A stretch of DNA of 64,000 nucleotides, from assembly GCF_003344965.1 (NCBI RefSeq), contig NZ_CP031194.1, positions 7,192,001 through 7,256,000 on the forward strand, written 5' to 3'. Under the pieces are notes generated by a model, which made no database searches, was not told the origin of the DNA, and worked only from the letters and a program-made list of their open reading frames with translations. Origin of the DNA: Streptomyces paludis (GTDB taxonomy: Bacteria; Actinomycetota; Actinomycetes; Streptomycetales; Streptomycetaceae). Both the position numbers and the translations under genes were made by a program. Positions 1 through 8,533 of this stretch are shown here, in pieces. Positions within the stretch are counted from its first letter, which is position 1. Each line of letters begins with the position of its first letter.

Positions 1-907
1 GCCTCAACTCCATCCCGGCGCAGCCCAGTTCCGTCCGTACCCGCTCCTGACGGAACTTCGCCGACACCTCCGTCCGTACCTCCTCACCCGCCGCGAAGTG
101 CACCACCAGATCCAGTTCCGGGATCTTCACGGTCAGCGCCCGGCGCGCCCGCAGCCGCATCTCGATCCACTCCTCCTCCCGGTCCCAGCGGGCCACATGG
201 CCGAAGTCGGCGGGGTCGAAGTCCGCCCCCAGCTCGCGGTTGATGACACTGAGCACGTTCTTGTTGAACGCGGCCGTCACCCCGGCCGTGTCGTCGTACG
301 CCCTGACCAGCACGGACTCGTCCTTGACCAGATCCGTACCGAGAAGCAGCGCGTCCCCGGGCGCCAGCAGCGCCCGGACCGACGCCAGGAACACCGCGCG
401 CTCCGGCGGGAGCAGATTGCCGATCGTGCCGCCGAGGAACGCGACCAGCCGGGGGCCCGGGGTGGCGGGCAGATCGAGCGCCGCGGTGAAATCGGCGAGC
501 AGCGCGTGCACCCGCAGCCCGGGCCGCTCGGCGAGCAGCGCCCCGGCGGCACCGCGCAGCGCGCTCTCGCTCACATCGACCGGTACGTACAGCTCCAGAC
601 CGGTCAGTTCGTCCAGCAGATGACGGGTCTTGTCGGACGATCCCGACCCCAGCTCGATCAGGGTGCGTGCCCCGCTCGCCGCCGCGATCTCCGGGGAGCG
701 CGTCAGCAGGATCTCCCGCTCGGCGCGGGTCGGGTAGTACTCGGGCAGTGCGGTGATCTCGTCGAACAGCTCGCTGCCCCGGGCGTCGTAGAACCACTTG
801 GGAGGGAGCGTCTTCGGTCCGCGGGTCAGCCCCTGGAGCACATCGGCGCGCAGCGCGGCCTCCGTGGCGTGCTCGGGGAGGGTGCGGGTCAGCTGGAACG
901 GGCTCAC
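1..907 (-). CDS. egtD: L-histidine N-alpha-methyltransferase EgtD (partial)
   Basis: This enzyme trimethylates the alpha-amino group of histidine with SAM to give hercynine, the first committed step of ergothioneine synthesis. The visible protein has the family's N-terminal part (LPPKWFYDARGSELFDEIT), a SAM-binding loop ELGSGSSDKTR and the later block FLGGTIGNL. The GTG start lies in a GTGA overlap with the egtC stop, so the two are translationally coupled. The 3' end runs off the window at position 1, leaving about 300 codons visible, and the last few residues are not seen. It is the fourth gene of an egtABCD operon. Identification rests on both motifs and operon context. Whether an egtE gene follows cannot be judged because the window ends here. 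Confidence 0.93.
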   Translation of the reverse strand, partial: MSPFQLTRTLPEHATEAALRADVLQGLTRGPKTLPPKWFYDARGSELFDEITALPEYYPTRAEREILLTRSPEIAAASGARTLIELGSGSSDKTRHLLDELTGLELYVPVDVSESALRGAAGALLAERPGLRVHALLADFTAALDLPATPGPRLVAFLGGTIGNLLPPERAVFLASVRALLAPGDALLLGTDLVKDESVLVRAYDDTAGVTAAFNKNVLSVINRELGADFDPADFGHVARWDREEEWIEMRLRARRALTVKIPELDLVVHFAAGEEVRTEVSAKFRQERVRTELGCAGMELR

Positions 908-1674
908 GCGGGGGGCTCCTTGAGAGGGGACAGCAGAACGTCACCGCCGGCCGCGACCAGCAGCGTGCGGTCGGGGACCTCGCGCCAGCGCGGGTCGTCG
1001 TCGTACGGCTCGGAGGCCGCCACCACCCCGCCGGGGGCGGCGGGGCCACCCGCGTCGGCCAGGTACCAGAGGGTGTCGCCCCAGGCGGTCGCGGCGATCC
1101 GTACGCCGTCGGTGAGCAGCAGATTGAGCCGGGCGGCGGGCGCGGCCCCGGCGACATCGAGGACGGTGTCGCCGAGCGCCTGGGCAAGCTCGTGCCCGGC
1201 GCGCAGCCGGTGCAGCAGCAGCGCCCAGATCAGCGCGGAATCGGTACGGGCCGCCAGCGCGAGCAGCTCCTCGGCAGGCAGCGCCGAGGCCAGCGGCGCG
1301 AGCGTGGCCGGCCAGTCGCCGACCGAGCCGTTGTGGCTGAACAGCCAGGGCCCGGCGGCGAACGGCGCCGCCGCGGCCTCCCCGTCGGCCCCCGGGAGCG
1401 TCGCGTCCCGTACCGCCGCGAGCAGGGTACGGCTGCGGACCACCCGCGCCAGATCCATGAACCCGAGGTCCGCCCAGATGGGACCGGGGCGCCGGTAGCG
1501 GGCGGGCACCGGATCGCCCTCCGCGTACCAGCCCACCCCGAAACCGTCCGCGTTGACCGTCCCGTACCGCTGCCGGCGTGGCGCCCACGACTGCCGGTAC
1601 AGCGCGTGCGGCGGCGCGGTCAGCAGCTCCCCGAGCGCCACCGGCGGGCCGGTGTAGGCCAGCTGGCGGCACAT
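904..1674 (-). CDS. egtC: Ergothioneine amidohydrolase EgtC
   Basis: This is a class II (Ntn) glutamine-amidotransferase-fold hydrolase that removes the gamma-glutamyl group from the gamma-Glu-Cys-hercynine sulfoxide conjugate. The protein starts MCRQLAYTGPP, so processing would expose Cys2 as the N-terminal nucleophile. Further family signatures are the NADGFGVGWY loop and FSHNGSVGDW. It has 256 residues, normal for the family. The ATG overlaps the egtB stop by one base (TGATG) and its own stop overlaps the egtD start, so expression depends on the operon. The longer open frame upstream of this ATG is only egtB read out of frame. Confidence 0.93.
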   Translation of the reverse strand: MCRQLAYTGPPVALGELLTAPPHALYRQSWAPRRQRYGTVNADGFGVGWYAEGDPVPARYRRPGPIWADLGFMDLARVVRSRTLLAAVRDATLPGADGEAAAAPFAAGPWLFSHNGSVGDWPATLAPLASALPAEELLALAARTDSALIWALLLHRLRAGHELAQALGDTVLDVAGAAPAARLNLLLTDGVRIAATAWGDTLWYLADAGGPAAPGGVVAASEPYDDDPRWREVPDRTLLVAAGGDVLLSPLKEPPA

Positions 1675-3041
1675 CAGCCGGCCTTCTGGGGGAGGGCCGA
1701 GCGCGCGGTGCGGAAGCCGGCGAAGATCTGCCGGCGCACCGGCAGGTCCCAGTTGCGGAAGGTGCCCCGGCAGGCCACCGCGTCCACCGCGAACGAACCG
1801 CCGCGCAGCACCTTGTGCGCGCTGCCGAAGAACACCTCCGAGTACTCGCGGTACGGGAACGCCACAAAGCCCGGATACGGCAGGAAGTCGCTGGCCGTCC
1901 ACTCCCAGACATCCCCGATCAGCTGCCGCACCCCGAGCGGCGAGGCGCCCCGCGGATAGCTGCCCGCGGGCGCCGGCCGCAGATGGCGCTGGCCGAGGTT
2001 GGCGTGGTCCGGGGTGGCGTCCGCGTCGCCCCACGGATGGCGCAGCGACCGGCCGGAGACGGGATCGTGCCGGGCGGCCTTCTCCCACTCCTCCTCGGTC
2101 GGCAGCCGCCGCCCGGCCCAGCGGGCGTACGCGTCGGCCTCGTACCAGCTCACATGGACCACCGGCTCGTCCGCCGGGACCGGCTCGACCGTACCGAAGC
2201 GGCGGCGCAGCCACTGCCCGCCCACGCGCCGCCAGAACAGCGGCGCGCCGATGGCGTGTTCCCGGATCTGCGCCCAGCCCTCGGGGGCCCACCAGCGCTC
2301 GTCGGTGTAGCCGCCGTCCTCGATGAAGTGCTGGTACGCGCCGTTGGTGACCGGCACGGTGTCGAGATGGAACGCCGGTACGAGCCGCTGGTGCGCCGGG
2401 CGTTCGTTGTCCAGCGCCCACGGCTCGGTGGAGGTGCCCATCGTGAAGGGCCCGGCCGGTACGAGCACCTCCGCCGGGAGCCCGGACGTGTCCCCGGCGG
2501 GCGGCGGGGGAGCGGTCAGCGCGGCCGGTCCGCGGCGCAGCTGGTGGGTGATGAGCATCGTCTCGTCGTGCTGCTGCTCGTGCTGGGCGATCATCCCGAA
2601 GGCGAACCCGGCGTCCAGCAGCGGTCCGCCGCGCAGCGGGCTGCGCTCGATGACGTCCAGCACCCGGCCGCGTACGTCGGCGGCGTAGGCGCGGGCCTCG
2701 GCCGGCGGCAGCAGCGGCAGCGTGGGCCGGGCCGCGCGCGGATGCTCGAACGCGTCGTAGACGGAGTCGATCTCGGGGCGTATCGGGTCACGGCCCGCGA
2801 CGGCGCGCAGGAGCCACTGCTCCTCCTGGTTGCCGATATGGGCCAGGTCCCAGACGAGCGGGGACATCAGCGGGGAGTGCTGCGCGGTCAGTTCGTGGTC
2901 GTCGACGCAGGACGTCAGCAGGGCGGTACGGTCCCGGGCGGCCGTGAGACCGGCGACGGCGCGGTCGCGGAGCTGTTCGGTGGTGAGGTCCGAGGGATCG
3001 GAGGGACCCGAGGGATCCGAGAGATCGGCGAGGTCGGTCAT
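1674..3041 (-). CDS. egtB: Ergothioneine sulfoxide synthase EgtB
   Basis: This non-heme iron enzyme uses oxygen to join gamma-glutamylcysteine to hercynine through a C-S bond. The N-terminal half is DinB-like and contains the iron-binding H-x3-H-x-E pattern in AQHEQQHDETM. The C-terminal half is a formylglycine-generating-enzyme (FGE-sulfatase) fold with VPVTNGAYQHFIEDGGY, PVVHVSWYEADAYARW, RRLPTEEEWEKAAR and KVLRGGSFA. It has 455 residues, within the usual range. The first 18 residues are a low-complexity Asp/Ser/Pro run (LSDPSGPSDPSDL). The ATG overlaps the egtA stop as ATGA and the stop overlaps egtC, so all four egt genes are coupled. Confidence 0.95.
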   Translation of the reverse strand: MTDLADLSDPSGPSDPSDLTTEQLRDRAVAGLTAARDRTALLTSCVDDHELTAQHSPLMSPLVWDLAHIGNQEEQWLLRAVAGRDPIRPEIDSVYDAFEHPRAARPTLPLLPPAEARAYAADVRGRVLDVIERSPLRGGPLLDAGFAFGMIAQHEQQHDETMLITHQLRRGPAALTAPPPPAGDTSGLPAEVLVPAGPFTMGTSTEPWALDNERPAHQRLVPAFHLDTVPVTNGAYQHFIEDGGYTDERWWAPEGWAQIREHAIGAPLFWRRVGGQWLRRRFGTVEPVPADEPVVHVSWYEADAYARWAGRRLPTEEEWEKAARHDPVSGRSLRHPWGDADATPDHANLGQRHLRPAPAGSYPRGASPLGVRQLIGDVWEWTASDFLPYPGFVAFPYREYSEVFFGSAHKVLRGGSFAVDAVACRGTFRNWDLPVRRQIFAGFRTARSALPQKAG

Positions 3042-4369
3042 GTGCGGAGGTCCTTCCCGGTGTTTCCGGTGCTGCTGGTGCTGCCGACGCTTCCGGTGAT
3101 CCCGGTCGTCCCGCTCGCGGAGGTGCGCAGATCGTCCGCCGGACAGCGGCCCGGTACGACATAGCGTTCGGTGAACGCGGCGACCGCCTCCCGGACGGCC
3201 GGGCTCGCCCCGATCCGGGGCAGCGCCTCCCCGGCGGTCGCGAAGCAGGCGAGGGCGGCGGCATGCAGCTCCGGGTCGGCCAGCCCGTACCGCGCGGCGT
3301 TCGTCCAGAGCGGGTTCCCGGGGGCCGGCCCCTCGCCCGCCGTCTCGGCCAGCGCCTTGACCGTGCGGTAGACGGTCTCCGACGCCTCCGGGTCGTCGAA
3401 CAGCGCCGTGGTGACCGCGAGCGGCACCAGCCAGCCGTCGTCGCCCGGCTGCGCGTCGATCATCCGCAGCTCCAGATGGCCACGCGGTCTGACCGGCGGG
3501 AACAGCGTCGTCAGGTGGTAGTCGAGATCGGCGCGCACCGGTGGCCTCGGCACCCCCGAGCGGATCCACTCCCGGAAGGTCAGCCCCTCCGGGACCGCCC
3601 ATGGGCCCTCCGGCGCCCGGACGCACATCACCGGCGCGTCGAGGGCGTGCGCCGCCCAGGCGGCCCGCGGTTCGTACCGCGCGGCCGGCGCCGTCGTACG
3701 GGCCGGGTCCAGCTCCGCCCAGAGCGCCTGCCGGGTGGAGCGCCAGCCGGTCTGCGCCCCCTCCCGCATCGGGGAGTTCGCGAACGCGGCGACCAGGACC
3801 GCGCCCAGCAGATGGGCGAGCTGCCACCGCCGGCCGTAGCCGAGCGGCCCCGGCTCCTCGTGGCCCGCGTCCAGACAGACCTGGATGGAGGCGGTGGACC
3901 GCATCATGGTGCGCCCCGCCGCGCCGATCCGGTCGAGATAGGTCTCCATGGCGTCGTACCGGGGCTCGCGCAGCATGCGGTCCGGCAGCCCGTTCCAGGG
4001 GTCCCGCCCGATGCCCGCCAGCGCGAGTCCCGCCGTACGCAGCACGGGGCGTACGGCGTCCAGGTCGGCGGCGGTGGTGGTGACGCACTCCATCAGTGAG
4101 CCGGCAGGGGCCGAGCTGAGTTCCAGCTGACCGCCGGGCTCGAAGGTGAGGGCGGAGTTGAGCCGAAGGTGCCGCAGTCCCTCGTACGCCTCGCGGAGGC
4201 GGTGGGCCGGGACTGCTCTGTGCGGGTCGTACAGGTCGTGCACGAGCCATTCCAGTTCGACACCCACGGTGCGGGGCGGTCCCGTCTTGAAGCAGATGCC
4301 GCGCAGCAGATCCTCGGCGTCGTGCTCGCCGAGGGGGAGTCCCTCTTCGGTGAAACCGATCGATGGCAT
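3038..4369 (-). CDS. egtA: Glutamate-cysteine ligase EgtA
   Basis: This is an ATP-dependent ligase that makes gamma-glutamylcysteine, the sulfur donor for EgtB. The sequence matches the actinobacterial GCS2-type family: VGVELEWLVHDL near the start, FEPGGQLELSSAP for substrate and metal binding, and RGHLELRMIDAQPGD late in the protein. The ATG at 4369 is chosen because a strong AGGAGG ribosome site lies about nine bases upstream and because the reading frame upstream of it has no family character. The product is 443 residues. It is the first gene of the egt operon. The C-terminus carries a Gly/Thr/Ser-rich repetitive tail (TGITGSVGSTSSTGNTG) that probably has no catalytic role. Confidence 0.93.
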   Translation of the reverse strand: MPSIGFTEEGLPLGEHDAEDLLRGICFKTGPPRTVGVELEWLVHDLYDPHRAVPAHRLREAYEGLRHLRLNSALTFEPGGQLELSSAPAGSLMECVTTTAADLDAVRPVLRTAGLALAGIGRDPWNGLPDRMLREPRYDAMETYLDRIGAAGRTMMRSTASIQVCLDAGHEEPGPLGYGRRWQLAHLLGAVLVAAFANSPMREGAQTGWRSTRQALWAELDPARTTAPAARYEPRAAWAAHALDAPVMCVRAPEGPWAVPEGLTFREWIRSGVPRPPVRADLDYHLTTLFPPVRPRGHLELRMIDAQPGDDGWLVPLAVTTALFDDPEASETVYRTVKALAETAGEGPAPGNPLWTNAARYGLADPELHAAALACFATAGEALPRIGASPAVREAVAAFTERYVVPGRCPADDLRTSASGTTGITGSVGSTSSTGNTGKDLRT

Positions 4370-4440
4370 TGGCCGGATCCTCCTGTCGAAGACCGTGCCC
4401 GGACTCCGTCCCGCGGGTCGGGGACGGAGCGCTTCGTCCA

Positions 4441-4470
4441 ACCTAAAGCCACTCTCGCCGCTTCGCACAA
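4441..4470 (-). promoter_or_regulatory. Candidate promoter of the egt operon
   Basis: On the minus strand TTGTGC (4470-4465) and TTAGGT (4446-4441) are separated by 18 bases and lie about 70 bases upstream of the egtA start. This resembles a housekeeping sigma-factor promoter, although the -35 is imperfect. It is a motif reading only. Confidence 0.35.
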
Positions 4471-4544
4471 GAGTGCCCCCATGGTCACTGTTCCGGCAGA
4501 AATCCGGTTGCCCCGGAGGAGATCGTTCACTCAGGATTCGGCTT

Positions 4545-5444
4545 ATGAGCGCGCGGCTGCGGGGGATTGCCAAACAGACCGAGTCCATCGTCCGAACGGG
4601 CGGTTACCGTGCCCCGGACGGCCATGATGTGCTGATCGGCGCGGCGGTGGACGCGGCGCTGGCGGGGACGCGGATGTACGGGCCCGGGCCGGTCGCCGTC
4701 CCGGAAGTCCCCGCTTCCTCCGGTACGGAGCGGGCCGCAGCGCGTGTCGAGGTCACCGGCGAGTCCAGCCTCGAAGCCGCCCGGCGGCTGACAGCGGCGG
4801 CCCCCGGGCCCGTGGCGGTCCTCAACTTCTCCTCGGCGCGCAACCCCGGCGGCGGCTATCTCAACGGGGCGCAGGCGCAGGAGGAGGCGCTGTGCCGGGC
4901 CTCCGCCCTGTACGTCACGCTGCTGCGCGCCCCCGGCTTCTACGCGCACCACCGCGCGGAGCGCAGCCCCTTCTACAGCGACCGCGTGATCCACTCGCCC
5001 GGTGTGCCGGTCTTCCGCGACGACCGGGGCCGGCTGCTCGACACGCCGTACGAGGTCGGCTTCCTCACCTCGGCCGCGCCGAACGCCGGAGTGATCGCGC
5101 GTCAGGCCCCCGACGACGTCCCGCGGATCCCGGCGGCGCTCGCCGCCCGCGCCGAACGGGTCCTGGAGACGGCGGCGGAGCGCGGCTACCGGCGGCTGGT
5201 CCTCGGGGCCTGGGGGTGCGGGGTCTTCATGAACGACCCGGCGGCGGTCGCGGGGGCGTTCCGGGGGCTGCTCACCGGCGAGGGGCGGTTCGCCCGGCGC
5301 TTCGACGAGGCGGTGTTCGCCGTACTGGACCGTACGGCGAACACCACGACGCTCGGCGCGTTCCGGCGGGTGCTGGGGCCCTTCGCGCCGGGCCCCTTTC
5401 CCGGCGGGCCCGGCGCGGTACCGGGCGGTCAGTTCCAGCCGTAG
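4545..5444 (+). CDS. TIGR02452 family (macrodomain-like) protein
   Basis: This protein of about 299 residues matches the TIGR02452 family, often described as microbial poly(ADP-ribose) glycohydrolase or macrodomain-like. Seen in the sequence are an N-terminal helix segment (AKQTESIVRTGGY), the conserved block VAVLNFSSARNPGGGYLNGAQAQEEALCR, which holds the Gly-rich ADP-ribose loop, then YSDRVIHSPGVPVFRDD, and the late motif VLGAWGCGVFMNDP. It may hydrolyse ADP-ribose adducts, but its substrate is unknown. The start is ATG with a modest AGGA upstream. It is divergent from egtA and convergent with the toxin-like gene, and the two stop regions overlap by 16 bases. The C-terminus is a Gly/Pro-rich tail. 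Confidence 0.85.
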   Translation: MSARLRGIAKQTESIVRTGGYRAPDGHDVLIGAAVDAALAGTRMYGPGPVAVPEVPASSGTERAAARVEVTGESSLEAARRLTAAAPGPVAVLNFSSARNPGGGYLNGAQAQEEALCRASALYVTLLRAPGFYAHHRAERSPFYSDRVIHSPGVPVFRDDRGRLLDTPYEVGFLTSAAPNAGVIARQAPDDVPRIPAALAARAERVLETAAERGYRRLVLGAWGCGVFMNDPAAVAGAFRGLLTGEGRFARRFDEAVFAVLDRTANTTTLGAFRRVLGPFAPGPFPGGPGAVPGGQFQP

Positions 5445-5926
5445 CGCTCCCGCAGCCGGTTCACGACCAGGTTGAAGCGGCCCCGGTCCAGCGCGCACGC
5501 CTCGCGGCGCATCCCTGCGTCGTGGAGGCGCAGCACCCGGTCGATGTCCACCCAGGACTCGCGGCCCTCGCGGTCCCAGGGCCCCACGCCGATCGGCACC
5601 CACTCGTGGTCCTCGTCGTGGCGCTTGCTGGAGAGCTGGACGGCGAGCACCGTCCCGGCCGTCTCACGGGCCACGACCAGCACCGGACGGTCCTTGCCGC
5701 GTCCGTCGTTCTCCTCGAACGGCACCCAGGTCCAGACGATTTCGCCCGGGTCGGGGTCGCCGTCGCGCTCCGGCGCGTACGAGGTGCGGACGGGGCCCAC
5801 GTCACGGGGGTCGGCCTCGGTCGTCGCGCTCGGGCCCGTACGCCCGGGGAAGTCGGTCTCGCGGTCACGGTCACGGTCGCGCGCACTGTCACGGCTGCCG
5901 CTGCCGGCAGGGGAAAGGAAGGTCAT
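5429..5926 (-). CDS. PemK/MazF-type toxin-like protein
   Basis: The C-terminal 115 residues match the PemK/MazF fold: GEIVWTWVPFEENDGRGKDRPVLVVARE, then LAVQLSSKRHDEDHEWVPIG and WVDIDRVLRL. Classical members are RNA endonucleases. Here the first 45 residues are a charged, disordered extension rich in Arg/Asp (SARDRDRDRETD), which is common in streptomycete versions. The start is ATG with no clear ribosome site. No antitoxin-like gene adjoins it on the same strand, so it is an orphan and may act in another way. Its 3' end overlaps the convergent TIGR02452 gene by 16 bases. Fold assignment is fairly sure; toxicity is not shown. Confidence 0.8.
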   Translation of the reverse strand: MTFLSPAGSGSRDSARDRDRDRETDFPGRTGPSATTEADPRDVGPVRTSYAPERDGDPDPGEIVWTWVPFEENDGRGKDRPVLVVARETAGTVLAVQLSSKRHDEDHEWVPIGVGPWDREGRESWVDIDRVLRLHDAGMRREACALDRGRFNLVVNRLRERYGWN

Positions 5927-6086
5927 CCGCGAAACGTTAGAACGCGTACGCCACGCCCCGGGCGCCGGGTCACCGTAAACCGCGGCCATCACCTCTCGGC
6001 GAACCGCGGCCATCACCCCCCGGCCACTGGCATCAGCCGCCGCTCCCCGGGTGAAAGCTCGGGGCCACTCGGCTAGCGTCGAACGT

Positions 6087-6356
6087 ATGACTACCGTTCC
6101 GCGGCGTTTCGAGATCCTGCTGGTCGCCGCGTTCACCGAGGGCGACGGCGCCCCGCCCGCCCCGGCGACCGCCCTGCGCTCCGCCGTCGTCGAGGCGACG
6201 GGCGACACCGGCGCCTCCGGCTACCCGCGGTACGCGGGCGAGGGGATGGAGGCGGACATCGACCCCGAGACCCTGACGGTCGAAGCGCTGCTGGTCGACG
6301 GCGCGGAGATCGACTACGGCCTGTCGGTCCGTGTCGCCGCCGCGCCCGCCGACTGA
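6087..6356 (+). CDS. Small conserved hypothetical protein (89 aa)
   Basis: This is an 89-residue acidic protein (MTTVPRRFEILLVAAFTEGDG...). It has no signal peptide, no membrane segment and no motif I can name. A TAGCGT hexamer sits seven bases before the ATG and there is no Shine-Dalgarno sequence, so the mRNA may be leaderless. Codon use (G/C in third positions) and position between two real genes support it being coding. It is divergent from the PemK-like gene, but nothing in it resembles a known antitoxin. Confidence 0.65.
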   Translation: MTTVPRRFEILLVAAFTEGDGAPPAPATALRSAVVEATGDTGASGYPRYAGEGMEADIDPETLTVEALLVDGAEIDYGLSVRVAAAPAD

Positions 6357-6440
6357 GGCCGTCCCGGCCGGCGGCGGCGCCGACCGCCCCCGGACCGCCC
6401 CCCCGGACCGCCCCCGGAACGCCTCACCCTCCGCGGTGAC

Positions 6441-6821
6441 CTACTCGGAGGCGCCCTCGGCGGCCTGCGCCTGCGCCACCGACTTCCGCACCTCGTCCAT
6501 GTCCAGCGCGCGCGCCTGGCCGATCACATCCTCCAGGGCCGCCTCCGGCAGCGCTCCCGGCTGCGCGAACACCGCGACGTTGTCCCGGACGATCATCAGC
6601 GTCGGGATCGAGCGGATCTCGAACGCGGCGGCCAGCTCCTGCTGCGCCTCCGTGTCCACCTTCGCGAAGACGAGATCGCCGTGCCGCTCCGACGCCTTCT
6701 CGTAGACGGGGGCGAACTGGCGGCACGGACCGCACCACGAGGCCCAGAAATCGATCAGCACGAAGTCGTTCTCCGACACCGTCCGGTCGAAGTTCTCCTT
6801 GGTGAGTTCCACAGTCGCCAT
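6441..6821 (-). CDS. trxA: Thioredoxin
   Basis: This is a cytosolic thiol-disulfide oxidoreductase of 126 residues. The redox motif W-C-G-P-C places the active cysteines at 30 and 33, in the context FVLIDFWASWCGPCRQFAP, and the cis-proline loop IRSIPTLMIV follows. The C-terminus has a short Ala/Gln-rich extension (VAQAQAAEGASE). A GAGGT ribosome site precedes the ATG. It is divergent from the flavoprotein oxidoreductase at 6965, which is a plausible redox neighbour, but nothing shows that the two work as a pair. Streptomycetes usually hold several thioredoxins, so this is probably not the only one. Confidence 0.92.
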   Translation of the reverse strand: MATVELTKENFDRTVSENDFVLIDFWASWCGPCRQFAPVYEKASERHGDLVFAKVDTEAQQELAAAFEIRSIPTLMIVRDNVAVFAQPGALPEAALEDVIGQARALDMDEVRKSVAQAQAAEGASE

Positions 6822-6964
6822 GACCCGCTACCTCTTCTTCCTGTTCCTGCCCGCCGCTCGCCGGGGAGACCGCCTGCGACAACGGTCCGTCCCCGCCGCC
6901 TATTCCCCCGCGTCTGCCCGAAGATCATGTAGCCATGCGCGGACGGGCCCACCAGACTGGGCCC

Positions 6965-8461
6965 ATGACGGTAGCCACGGAATCCATCGCGTACGACGTC
7001 GTGGTTCTGGGCGCGGGACCGGTCGGCGAGAACGTCGCCGACCGCGTCCGGGCGGCCGGGCTGAGCGCGGCGGTCGTCGAGAGCGAACTGATCGGCGGCG
7101 AGTGCTCGTACTGGGCCTGCATGCCCAGCAAGGCGCTGCTGCGCCCGGTGATCGCCCGGGCCGAGGCACGCGGGGTGCCGGGGCTGAGCGGGGCCGTCCA
7201 GGGGCCGCTCGACACCCGGGCCGTACTCGCCCGCCGCGACGCCTTCACCTCGCACTGGAAGGACGACGGCCAGGTCGCCTGGCTCGACGGCATCGGCGCC
7301 CGTATCCACCGGGGACACGGGCGGCTGGACGGTACGAAGCGGGTCACCGTCACCGGACCCGACGGCGGGCGGCTGATCCTGACGGCCCGTCACGCCGTCG
7401 CCGTGTGCACCGGCAGCAGGGCCGTCCTGCCGGACCTCCCGGGGATCGCCACCGCCGCGCCGTGGACCAGCCGCGAGGCGACCAGCGCGCAGCGGGTGCC
7501 CGCGCGGCTGGCGGTCGTCGGCGGGGGAGTGGTCGGTGTGGAGATGGCCACGGCGTGGCGCGCGCTCGGCGCCGAGGTCACCCTGCTGGTACGGGGCGAC
7601 GGGCTGCTCCCCCGGATGGAGCCCTTCGCCGGCGAGCTGGTCGCCCGGGCCCTGACGGAGGCCGGCGCCACGGTCCGTACGGGCGTGTCCGTCACCGACG
7701 TACGGCGCGACGGCTCCACCGGTCCGGTGACCGTCGTCCTGGGGGACGGCGGGAGCGTCGAGGCGGACGAGGTGCTCTTCGCGACGGGCCGCGCGCCGCG
7801 CACGGACGACCTCGGGCTCGACACCGTCGGGCTGGCGCCGGGCTCCTGGCTCACGGTCGACGACAGCTGCCGTGTCGAGGGCAGCGACTGGCTCTACGCG
7901 GTCGGGGACGTCAACCACCGCGCCCTGCTGACCCACCAGGGCAAGTACCAGGCCCGTATCGCGGGCGCCGCGATCGCCGCGCGGGCGGGCGCGGCGCGTA
8001 ACGGCCACGCGGGGACCGGCGCCGGGGCGGTGCCCGGATCCGGCGCCGGGGCCGGTCCGTGGGGCGTCCACGCGGCGACGGCGGACCACCGGGCGGTCAC
8101 CCAGGTCGTCTTCACCGAACCGGAGATCGCCTCAGTCGGCCTCACCCTCGCCGAGGCCGAGGCGGCGGGCCACCGGGTCCGGGCCGTCGACTACGACCTG
8201 TCCGGCGTCGCGGGTGCCGCGCTCTACGCCGACGGCTACCGGGGCTTCGCGCGGATGATCGTCGACCTGGACCGCGAGACGCTCCTCGGCGTCACCTTCG
8301 CGGGTCCCGCCGTGGGCGAGATGCTTCACTCGGCGACCGTCGCGGTCGTCGGGGAGGTCCCGATCGGCCGCCTCTGGCACGCCGTTCCCGCGTATCCGAC
8401 GATCAGCGAGGTGTGGCTGCGGCTGCTGGAGACGTACCGGGACGGTACGGGTCCGTCCTGA
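6965..8461 (+). CDS. FAD-dependent pyridine nucleotide-disulfide oxidoreductase
   Basis: This 498-residue flavoprotein belongs to the class I dihydrolipoamide-dehydrogenase/mercuric-reductase group. An FAD-binding GAGPVG occurs at 16-21, the redox pair C47-x4-C52 in GGECSYWACMPSK, an NAD(P) Rossmann motif VVGGGVVGVEMA, the second FAD motif YAVGDVN, and a C-terminal dimerisation domain. In the usual C-terminal HPT..E dyad the His position is Tyr477 (YPTISE), so the catalytic base of lipoamide or glutathione reductases is missing. The substrate is therefore open: a quinone or another disulfide is possible. A Gly/Ala-rich insert sits between the FAD and dimer domains. The start is ATG at 6965. 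Confidence 0.85.
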   Translation: MTVATESIAYDVVVLGAGPVGENVADRVRAAGLSAAVVESELIGGECSYWACMPSKALLRPVIARAEARGVPGLSGAVQGPLDTRAVLARRDAFTSHWKDDGQVAWLDGIGARIHRGHGRLDGTKRVTVTGPDGGRLILTARHAVAVCTGSRAVLPDLPGIATAAPWTSREATSAQRVPARLAVVGGGVVGVEMATAWRALGAEVTLLVRGDGLLPRMEPFAGELVARALTEAGATVRTGVSVTDVRRDGSTGPVTVVLGDGGSVEADEVLFATGRAPRTDDLGLDTVGLAPGSWLTVDDSCRVEGSDWLYAVGDVNHRALLTHQGKYQARIAGAAIAARAGAARNGHAGTGAGAVPGSGAGAGPWGVHAATADHRAVTQVVFTEPEIASVGLTLAEAEAAGHRVRAVDYDLSGVAGAALYADGYRGFARMIVDLDRETLLGVTFAGPAVGEMLHSATVAVVGEVPIGRLWHAVPAYPTISEVWLRLLETYRDGTGPS

Positions 8462-8479
8462 GCCGTCCTCGCCGGAACG

Positions 8480-8518
8480 GGCCGCCCCGCCGGGCCGCAT
8501 GGGTCCGGCGGGGCGGCC
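8480..8518. terminator. Bidirectional GC-rich hairpin terminator
   Basis: A perfect 14-bp inverted repeat (8480-8493 with 8505-8518) extends inward to a 17-bp stem with a loop of about five bases. It lies between the convergent oxidoreductase (ends 8461) and the beta-solenoid gene (ends 8534), so it probably terminates both. Confidence 0.75.
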
Positions 8519-8533
8519 GTCACGCCGCGGCTG

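Noticed and set aside
1578..3164. Long plus-strand ORF opposite egtB/egtC
   Set aside because: Arg/Gly/Ala-rich translation without motifs. The minus strand carries complete EgtB and EgtC with catalytic residues and coupled starts.
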